Assembly (NCBI GenBank): GCA_018398765.1
Contig: JAHBMJ010005857.1
Span: 9,142 to 36,641 of the forward strand
Source: Chromera velia
Lineage: Eukaryota; Sar; Chromeraceae
DNA length: 27,500 bases
Reading direction: 5' to 3'
Both the position numbers and the translations under genes were made by a program. Below the pieces are notes generated by a model. It was given only the letters and a program-made list of their open reading frames with translations, ran no database searches and was not told the origin of the DNA. Below are positions 20,207 through 27,500 of this stretch, piece by piece (position 1 is the first letter of the stretch; the number at the start of each line of letters is the position of its first letter).

Positions 20207-20556
20207 TGAGGTGTGCTGCCATGAGGTGTGCGAGTCTAGTGCTAGTGGGATTAGTATCGAGACTCACACGTGCACACAGCCAGGACAATAGGTTCGTCGA
20301 TCGACACACGAAGACTGACAGTCCAGGTCTGTCATTCTGTTCGGCAGTGGCTAGCTGTACGTATCATTGAATTCGATCTGCTCAGTTATGAATTAACAGA
20401 ATGCCTTTGCATGCATGGATTCGTACGCGGGCTGAGTCTGCACACTCTGAATGCTGCGTTGCAGCAACGCGTTGCAGCGGTAGCTGCGCTGCGGTTCGCT
20501 GTTTGCTGGCCCCGGAACGCTGTATAGTGTGTGCATAGCTACCGCGGGACACAACA
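20207..20556 (-). repeat. 5' LTR of the copia-like element (350 bp)
   Basis: Same ends as the left LTR. It carries 36 bp at 20461-20496 absent from the other LTR, including the perfect 12-bp palindrome GCAACGCGTTGC (20464-20475), plus an extra GTAC-type 4 bp. About 15 substitutions separate the two LTRs by eye, 13 of them transitions. Confidence 0.92.
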
Positions 20557-20741
20557 TGGCAGAGCGATTGAGTGAGAAATGGGGGCAACACGTGAGTAAA
20601 ACGTACGGCCGAATCCGAGCCCGACTGCAGATTGCCCACCTAAAAGCGGCAAGCGCGTGCATTCGGGGGACTAGAGGAGTGCAGGGGGGGGGCTGGGAGG
20701 AAGGAGGAGTAGGCAGTGCGCTGGTCATGACTGAGGGATAG
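20557..20741 (+). pseudogene. Retroelement coding fragment, 3' piece
   Basis: Starts with the TGGC duplication and continues the frame of the 14340-14740 fragment ([10 protein letters not shown], then [13 protein letters not shown] and CIRGTRG). The order EK-x-Y/G-x-IRxRL-x-RG fits the C-terminal end of the same retroelement domain. It ends in TAG at 20739-20741 after a Gly-rich tail. Confidence 0.6.
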
Positions 20742-21761
20742 GAAGTACGTAACAAATGCCGAAGAAGGCATTCGGATGAAGGAGCATCAAGTATGAGGTC
20801 GCATGAGAGAGAGAGCTAGCAGTGAGAGCAGTAACCAGGACAGAAGGAAGAGACGAAAGAACAAACTTTAAGTCAACGCCCTTAACCGTAACATTTACAT
20901 TTTAGCTTATATTACACACCACATAAAACGTAACATGGCCAACCCTTCGGGCCATATATATGTAACAAAGTTATATTAGTTACGGCTAACGCCACTATAT
21001 AGATCGACTCGACTCAACATATTGACAGCGATAACATATGGTTATAATCATTAACTGTGGTTAACATAATGTAGTTTACTAAAATTATTATCGATCAGCT
21101 CTAGGGAACTATCTAGGGAGTAATGATGCACCATGCACGGTAGAGCTCTAAGTAAAGCTAGTGTAATAGTAGGCTTCAAGTTGATATTAAACCTGCTTTA
21201 TGAACGCATTGACTAACCATGCAGCCTAGCATGCAGCAAGACTAGAACGATTGCATTCACGCAAACTTGAAGACAATACATCTTTGCTTGGTGTAGTCTA
21301 GGGTGTAGTCTACATCGGCAGTACTCGATCTACATAGTACAGCTGACAGCGAAACTGATCATCCATACGGCCGGGTGCGGTTCGCTACGCAGATATGAAG
21401 TGGGCCCGAAACTTTTCTTGTTGTTCCTTTAGGTCTTCCGCCTGCACGCATGCAGCCAGGCAGAGAACAAAGCGAAAGGACTCTTAAAAGCAGGGAGACC
21501 AGGAGACGTATCACCATGAAAATGGACATTGCAGAGCGCCTAGACATTCGTCAAAGGCCTCCGTCCCAGAAACTCCGTTCTTAGCGATCCTACGAGCAGC
21601 AGGAATGCAGGCTTTGGAGTCTCCAATCAACCCATACCGGGCGCCGATCCTCAATTTGATACTTCTCAGCCGATTTAGACACGAAGGACGTGTGTATGCT
21701 GAGCTTTCCTTCTTGCACTAATGACTTTGCTGCATGCGACCACGGCGCCTCAAGCAGGAAT
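20742..21761. other. AT-rich DNA right of the nested transposons
   Basis: Probably the 3' end of the outer retroelement followed by AT-rich spacer. It contains the right arm of the 22-nt inverted pair (20980-21001). On the minus strand at 21590-21802 a short frame looks mildly coding-like (KSAEKYQIEDRRPVWVDW), but its phase does not join the neighbouring minus-strand gene. No gene supported. Confidence 0.35.
20980..21001 (-). repeat. Right arm of the 22-nt inverted repeat (partner 13550-13571)
   Basis: Reverse complement of the left arm with one mismatch. With the LTR element removed, the arms would be about 1.6 kb apart. Confidence 0.6.
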
Positions 21762-21860
21762 TTATGTTTGGGGGGCGTGACTCGAGATGGACAGACATGC
21801 ACAGGCGTTTGCTTCTACACACACAAATTGACGCTGCCCCCTCTCTGTTTCGTATTGCGT
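21762..21860 (-). CDS. Tentative last exon of the ITFG1-like gene
   Basis: A strong polypyrimidine tract and TTCAG precede 21860 on the minus strand. The frame is phase-compatible with the exon ending at 22224 and gives 32 residues starting TQYETERGQRQF, then a stop. Charged residues right after the membrane helix fit a cytosolic tail, but the usual conserved C-terminus of the family is not seen. Confidence 0.35.
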   Translation of the reverse strand, partial: TQYETERGQRQFVCVEANACACLSISSHAPQT

Positions 21861-22112
21861 CTGAAGGAAGAAAGCTGAAGAAAAAAAGGCTGCCAAGCTG
21901 CCTCGCTCTCTGAATCCGACAGTGGAACGAAGAGAGGGAAAAAGTGTGTACGGGAAGCTAGAGGAAAACAATATCAGGGATACGACTGAATAAGTTCTTG
22001 CTCACTGTGCAGCCCCCCTGTCCGCATTCGACACCGTGAAGGCGAAGCGAGCCCAAGCATTTATTTCTTGCCTCCCTCTTTATTTCTTTTCTGTTCTTTT
22101 TCGTTCTCCATC

Positions 22113-22139
22113 CACACACACACACACACACACACACAC
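22113..22139. repeat. (CA)n microsatellite
   Basis: An uninterrupted CA tract of 27 bases downstream of the last firmly placed exon of the minus-strand gene. Confidence 0.9.
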
Positions 22140-22223
22140 GCCTTCCCTCCTTCCAGCCTAATGCAGGCAGGCAGGCGCCCTCCCTCCCTCCCTCCCTGGA
22201 AGGAAGAAAGCTGACGGACGGAC

Positions 22224-23845
22224 CTTTTCTTTCCTGTCCAAGAAGACGATCACAGATCCGAGGGCAATCAAGGTTACCACCGTTGCCTGTTCACACAAGA
22301 CCGCAGGAGGGAGGGAACATTCTGGAGGAATGGAAAAAGGGTAAGGGCACTTGGTAATAGAAAGAGAGAGATTGCGGGTATGGGAAGGAAACGTAAGTCT
22401 GAAGAAAAAGAAAGAACTGCACAGCTGACAATGACAGCACCATTCGGTCAATTTGAAAAATGAAGAGAAAAGGGAAGAGCGGCAGGGATTCACTCCCAAT
22501 CTCCTTTCTACTCTCGGCTTTTCCCTCCGACTTCAGTCTGATACCGAATAGAATTTTGTTCGCACCACCAGGCCGTGCTGTGACTGCCAAATGAATTTTT
22601 TGTCTCTTTCCCCTCCTCTCTTGGATAGATTATGAACCAACCGTGTCGTGTTTGTCTGTCTGCAAGTTGTCTATCTGTATACCTACCTGCATGTACTTTC
22701 TTTCGCTTTCTGCTGGTCATTTCATCATTCCCGTCCCCTGTTGCAACGCTCAAAAAAGCAGAAACAAACAACCCATGCGATGATGCCGCGTCCCTTCGTC
22801 CCTCCCTCCCTCCCTCCCTCACCGACTCACGTACTCACTGAGTCTTTCCTTCCTTCAAGCAACCCACCAAGCGACCGACCATAAGAATCCAGAAGAAGTA
22901 CCGGGACGGGCTCACACTCAGCTCCAACTGCCAGCTGCAAAGAACACGACAGACAGGAAAATGCAACCGTTCCACACACATACACAAAAACTTTGTATCT
23001 ATCACACACATTTTTTTTCTTTCTCTCTCTCGCGCGCGGGCGCGGGCGCAGAACTCCACGCGTCAAGTCAGCCCACAGAGTGCCCACAAAAGACGCAGGA
23101 ATCGATGGAGCGATTCACACAGCCAGTCGGCCGGCTGGGTGCGTACCAAGTGCCTGCCTTCTGCCTGCCACCAGAAAACCAATCTTGATCGCTTTTGAAC
23201 CCCTGGCATGCATGCAGACTGAAAGGGGAGGAGAGAAACGGGAAGGGGTGAAAGAAGGAGGAGGTGAATGGAGGCACACTAGACATCAAACACATGCAAG
23301 CACGCGGCAGAAGAACAACGACTTTGACCCACTAATTTTTTTTACTCGGGGCCTTCACAGTGAGAGCATTGACCGAACGAACAAAAATCATATTGGAGAC
23401 GGAGGCACTGACTCGGAGCTTTTGTGGAGAGGGAACGGAATGGCAATCACCTGCAGGCACCGACAGGAGTAGAAGGATCGAGGGAGGGAGGGAGGGAGGG
23501 AGGGGAGGGAGGGAGAAAAAAAGGAAAGATGAGAGAGAGAGAGAGATGCAAGGCGGGTGCATGGGTGCATAGGGGCAGGGTGGAGACGGTGCATGAGAGA
23601 GAACTTCGGACGGGGTTTCTGCAAATTGAAGGATTGAAGGATTGATGGATGCTCTCTTTTAACTTCACCCAATAAAGCTTTGCACCGACTCCGGGCAGGG
23701 GCCCAAGTCGGAATGCCTGAATGACCTTCTTTCTTTTTTTTTTTTTCTCTGGTTCTTTCTTTCTGTCTTTCTTTCCCCCCTTCATTCCATTCATTCACAC
23801 CAGAGGTAGGCGGCTCGATCGACCCATCGGTCGAGAGAGAGAGAG

Positions 23846-23922
<77 letters not shown>

Positions 23923-23985
23923 GCGAGAGCGAGAGCGCGCGCGCGCGAGAGAGAGAGAGCGAGAGACAGCGAGAGAGAGAGAGAG

Positions 23986-24032
<47 letters not shown>

Positions 24033-24053
24033 CAGCGAGAGAGAGAGAGCGAG

Positions 24054-24104
<51 letters not shown>

Positions 24105-25236
24105 GAGAGCGAGAGCCGACCTGGGTGTTCGGGATGATGGACACCCAGTGGTTCGATGCTCGGTTACTTCCTGCACGCACGTGCGCGGCGGGCCTGGATT
24201 CAATGCTTGCTTATTTGTTTACAGATGCAATCTGGTACGCTGCCACAGGCAGACTCATACAAAACCACGCAACACAACTGAACTCACATGAACACTGAAT
24301 CACATCTACGTACACACGCAAACACACACACGCACACCGAGGGGGAAAACGTTGAGGATTTTGAGGAGCCTGCGCACAATCACTTGTTTTTTCTTTGAAT
24401 GTGGCTTCTCTTCAGCAATTTGACGCCCCTTTGCTGCTGACAAGAAGAAACAGGCGACCCTCCTTCAGGACATCGACGCTTCACGAGGAGGGATGAAGAC
24501 GGAGAGGAAGGAAGGACACAGCGGAAGAAGGGAAAGGAGGGAGGGATGCTGGCAGGCAGGCTGACTGGAGAGCGACCGACACAGGTCTTCATCCTTTGCT
24601 GTATTGGTGGGAGGAGAAAGAACGTATGCAAACGAAAGGGCCAGCAAAAGAAAGACATACAGACAAAGGGCAAAAGAAAAGAAAAGAAAAGAAAAGAACG
24701 AAAGATAGACCTGTGCTCGGCATTCCGAGGAAAAAGTTCTCGATGTAATTATTCGTGCGGCCCAACCTGCAAAGGTACGCAAATAAAAAAATATCAAACA
24801 CGTGCCTCGATCGAACTTCCATGAACAAAGAGATGATGAATTTTGTCTCTTCTCTCTCTGGACCTCAAGAAAAAGGTTTTGCGAGGCATCCGAGGGGGAA
24901 GGAAAAGGAAAGAAACGAAGACAGGAAGGATCATCGAATCCATGTACCACACCACTGCTACAAGGCCACACACGGGTGGGTGGGTGGAGTGTGAGTGTCG
25001 CGACAGAGACGTGTGCTAAGAAAGGCTCGATCGATCAGAAAAGACCGCAGTAGACTTCTTAGTACGATATATGTAAAAACAGACAAGTCAAAAAGAAGCG
25101 AAGGCAAAACAGAAAGAAGGAAATAAGGAGAAAAGCAGACAAAACGAATGAAGGGAAAAAAAGAAAGAATGGAGAAAGGAAAGAAACAAATAAGTAAAAA
25201 AGTAAGAAGGACATTGCGAGAGAAACAAACACACAC

Positions 25237-25275
<39 letters not shown>

Positions 25276-27454
25276 AACCCAAAATACGCGAAGGGTAATG
25301 AGAGAGGCGTGTATGTAGACTGCGGATTTTGTCCAACTGCAGGCACGCAGGGAGCAGGTTGCACGCACAGTCGGGTGTGAATGCCGTCTGTGAGTGACCT
25401 CGAATGCCCTCGAACGCACACTGCCCATAAGCTCAGGAGAGAATCGATGGGAGAGATCAAGAAAGCAATCCGTCCCTCCCTCGAGGAGCCCCCCGACCAC
25501 AAACAAGGCCGGAACAAGAAGAGACGGAAAGAAACGCACGGGCGTGTTTGAACGACGGGACAGGATGACAGTTTGCAGTGGAGGGAGGGAGGGAGGGAGG
25601 GAGAGGCGGATGCAGAAATGAAAAGAAGCTGGCAGTAGGGGACCATGAAAGAGACAGATAGACAGGATGACTTACCTATTCGCTCCTGTTTATTTCCGTT
25701 GAGATCCGTCACCGTCAATTTGAACGTTGCGCCTGCACGGTGGACCGACAGCAAATTTCACTGAGAGAGTGCACAGAAGAGAATCTCTCTGGACAACCGA
25801 ACCCGTACAATCAATCACGTGATACACCCAACCAGTTGGGTGAGTGCCTCGGGGCTGTTTTTTGGGGGGTCTTCATTCGACCAACACTTTAAGGGGCTTG
25901 GCATGTCCGGAGGACGGGGCCACGTCAAGACTTGCACAATGTGCTTTTGGGGACCGGAAAAAGTGCGCGTGTATATGCCGCGCGGCTCCGTGCGAGTTAT
26001 TTTCAATATCGGGCGACACCGTGACAGACAGAGAGACACCGAACTCCCCCCCAAAAATGAAAAAATGCGTTATGTGAGTGTGCGCGGGATCTCAGGGCCT
26101 CTTGGCTGATCTCCGCAAAGCTGAGCTGCCCTCCGAGAAGATCATATGCAACCACAAAAATACTGACACACCCCTGAGCAGACAGAGTCGAGGACCATCC
26201 AAACCCATCAATCAAACCTCTCACCTCACCAGGAGTCCTCCGTTACACACCAGATACCAGTCGAAAAAAGAAAGAAGAAGAAGAAAAAGAAAGAGGACAA
26301 AGGGCTCACTTCCCCCTCCCTTTCCGATGAAGTTGCGGTCTAGGTACACATCTCTCTTCCTTCCGTTTGTGACGGGGAGGGAGCAACAGAAACTGAAGCA
26401 CGAAAAGGAAATGAGGAAATCAGAACGAAGGAGGGAGGGAGTACATGCGCTCACTCACCGTACAGGCCCACCCCGTAGGGCCTTGGGTTGGGGTCTGGAG
26501 CTGCGGGGGGGCATCCATCCAACCAGTCCATGAAGGCAGGCAGCAGAAAAGAGAGAAGCAGGAAGGAATGACGCATACACATTTACACGCATAACATATG
26601 TATGCATGCGCTCAAAGGTTCGGTGTACATTTACGTGTGATTGTGAACATGCACATAGTGCAATGATGCACGTGTACACGCCAGGAGAGAGAGCACGGGT
26701 ATTGCAATGATGCAAGCGGCACAGGAGGGGAAGAGTGGAAGAGGAGAGAAGAGAGGATTCGTCCGACGACGCGCATCTATCTGGTGGAGATTCTGTTGTG
26801 ACGTCATGATAAGTATATACATAGCTGAGGGTGTGCAGGCCCTTCTCGAAACGTCGGCTGCGCGAGGGAGAAGAATGGAAGGACGGGGTGGAAACATATC
26901 AGGAGTCTCTGAATTGCCAGAAGACCGTACGTAGCATTTATTTTCAGCCACCGTACAGCTACTCTCGCTCCACTTTGCTCGAATGTCTGAGTGCATACAT
27001 ATGGACCTACCCCCTCTGCATCCCTGAGTGCACACGCCGTTGAGGGCCGTCGCCTTTAAGTGAAAAACGTCGGTATCGGCTGCACATGCAGAACATGCAC
27101 AAAACACACAGTACCGAGACAGAATGAAAGCGCGCGCACACACACACGGACAGACAGAAAAGCTTTACCGGACGAATGCATGTTCTGGTCTGCCAGTCTC
27201 TCGATCAAGAACCAGTTCAGCTTCCTAGCTTCCTTCCATGAATACCCTCCCGTCCGCATTCCTGCATGTCCGCAGTAACCCCGGCGGTAGAGGAGACGCT
27301 GGAATTCATGAGGGACACACCCAGCCGGAACCAATCAACCTTCCTTCCTTTCTTCTTTTGCAAAAATTCACTCACACACACCATTCTGCACCTGCGCCAC
27401 TCCCTTCGGAGCCCCTGAGGAGGTCTCCTCGAATCGGAAAATGTCGAGAACTCC
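22224..27454 (-). CDS. ITFG1: ITFG1/TIP (LINKIN)-like FG-GAP membrane protein, C-terminal part, ten tiny exons
   Basis: A type I membrane protein with an integrin-alpha-like beta-propeller; only the 3' part is in the window. Minus-strand exons: 27454-27382, 27079-27011, 26500-26459, 25732-25676, 25336-25279, 24766-24711, 24170-24121, 23450-23413, 22934-22880, 22286-22224. They total 561 nt (187 residues) and every junction keeps phase. Landmarks in order: GVLDIFRFEE, DVFHLKATALNGVC, PYGVGLYG, KLTVTDLNGN, FGLGRTNNYIENFF, WVSIIPNTQ, VIAIPFPLH, WQLELSVSPS, then a hydrophobic span from YFFWILM to LGSVIVFL as the transmembrane helix and DRKEK on the cytosolic side. This order matches the conserved ITFG1 C-terminal region as I know it. 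The end is uncertain: a phase-compatible last exon at 21860-21762 (stop included) has a good acceptor, but two AATAAA-type motifs on the minus strand at 22065-22088 could mean an earlier end. Exons of 38-73 nt with introns of about 300-730 nt. Confidence 0.87.
23833..24115. repeat. Long (GA)n microsatellite with GC interruptions, about 280 bp
   Basis: Nearly pure GAGA on the plus strand with occasional GAGC and a GCGCGCGC patch near 23936-23947. It lies in the ITFG1-like intron 24120-23451, starting only about 5 bases after its donor, so the transcript carries a CU-rich tract next to the 5' splice site. Confidence 0.93.
24672..24696. repeat. (AAAAG)n microsatellite
   Basis: About five AAAAG units in an ITFG1-like intron, polypyrimidine on the sense strand. 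Confidence 0.8.
25243..25273. repeat. (GA)n microsatellite next to an exon
   Basis: A pure GA tract ending about six bases from the exon 25336-25279, again immediately downstream of a donor site in sense orientation. Confidence 0.85.
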
Positions 27455-27500
27455 CTGCAGACACGCAGGCAGACAAAGAGAGAGGCACATGCGGTGGGTG

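Larger units (their letters stand above)
14741..20556 (-). mobile_element. Ty1/copia-like LTR retrotransposon, degenerate, inserted in another retroelement
   Basis: Flanked by two LTRs of 310 and 350 bp (TG...CA ends) and a TGGC duplication. Read on the minus strand the order is protease-like region, integrase, reverse transcriptase, RNase H, which is the Ty1/copia order (integrase before RT). No gag with a CCHC zinc knuckle is present: only about 110 bp separate the 5' LTR from the open protease frame. Pol carries stops at 19117-19119 (TAG), 18883-18885 (TGA), 16175-16177 (TAG) and 15834-15836 (TGA), frameshifts near 18710, at a G7 run 17788-17794 and near 16090, and a 453-bp TIR insertion. 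The two LTRs differ by about 15 substitutions plus 36-bp and 4-bp indels. It is inactive as read. Confidence 0.92.

Noticed and set aside
14741-20556. Ty3-type (integrase after RNase H) or retroviral origin of the LTR element
   Set aside because: Integrase precedes RT and RNase H, the RT blocks are copia-like, and there is no envelope-like frame.
22158-22499. Continuous frame around the ITFG1 transmembrane exon
   Set aside because: Only 22286-22224 joins in phase to the upstream exon; the rest translates pyrimidine-rich intron.
23791-24203. Long Leu/Ser-rich and Glu/Arg-rich frames on both strands
   Set aside because: They are translations of the (GA)n microsatellite; only the 50-nt exon at its right edge is real.
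27056-27334. Minus-strand 92-codon frame near the right end
   Set aside because: It lies mostly in an ITFG1-like intron; the neighbouring exons join each other in phase without it and its residues do not fit the family.
1-27500. CRISPR arrays, rRNA or tRNA genes, bacterial operons
   Set aside because: No regularly spaced repeats, no cloverleaf or rRNA signature seen, and spliceosomal introns make this eukaryotic nuclear DNA.

Overview
This is nuclear DNA from an intron-rich eukaryote. Coding sequence is cut into short exons (35-200 nt in the recognised genes) by GT-AG introns of about 130-1000 nt full of simple repeats, and the intergenic space holds nested transposable elements. The gene content (bacterial-type cysteine synthase, serine acetyltransferase with a possible leader, an integrin-alpha-like FG-GAP membrane protein) suits a free-living, possibly photosynthetic protist. 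A chromerid or similar alga is my guess; the sequence alone does not fix the lineage.

Layout. 1-1264: the 3' exon of an unidentified plus-strand gene. 1265-4743: AT-rich, then simple-repeat-rich DNA with only weak coding hints. 4744-6487 (minus): a complete three-exon serine acetyltransferase (SAT). 6488-7088: a ~600 bp divergent intergenic region. 7089-12267 (plus): a ten-exon cysteine synthase (O-acetylserine (thiol)-lyase). 12268-14339: 3' flank and AT-rich DNA with a 69-bp tandem duplication. 14340-20741: an old non-LTR-like retroelement coding fragment split by a minus-strand Ty1/copia-like LTR retrotransposon (14741-20556), which is itself interrupted by a 453-bp terminal-inverted-repeat element (16927-17379). 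20742-21761: AT-rich DNA. About 21762-27454 (minus): the 3' part of a gene homologous to ITFG1/TIP (LINKIN), read through ten tiny exons whose phases all join.

How the genes work together. SAT makes O-acetylserine from serine and acetyl-CoA; cysteine synthase converts it with sulfide to cysteine. The two enzymes form the cysteine synthase complex, in which the C-terminal isoleucine of SAT enters the OASTL active site. Here the genes lie head-to-head, and the SAT protein, despite an unusually long C-terminal linker, ends in Trp-Val-Ile. A co-regulated pair that keeps the complex is the main biological observation.

The two nested insertions can be verified internally: removing the LTR element with one 4-bp target duplication (TGGC) restores the outer reading frame, and removing the TIR element with one 4-bp duplication (GTTG) restores the copia pol frame. 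Splice signals are distinctive: 19 of 21 modelled acceptors read TGCAG, and a pyrimidine is at donor +3 in 12 of 21.
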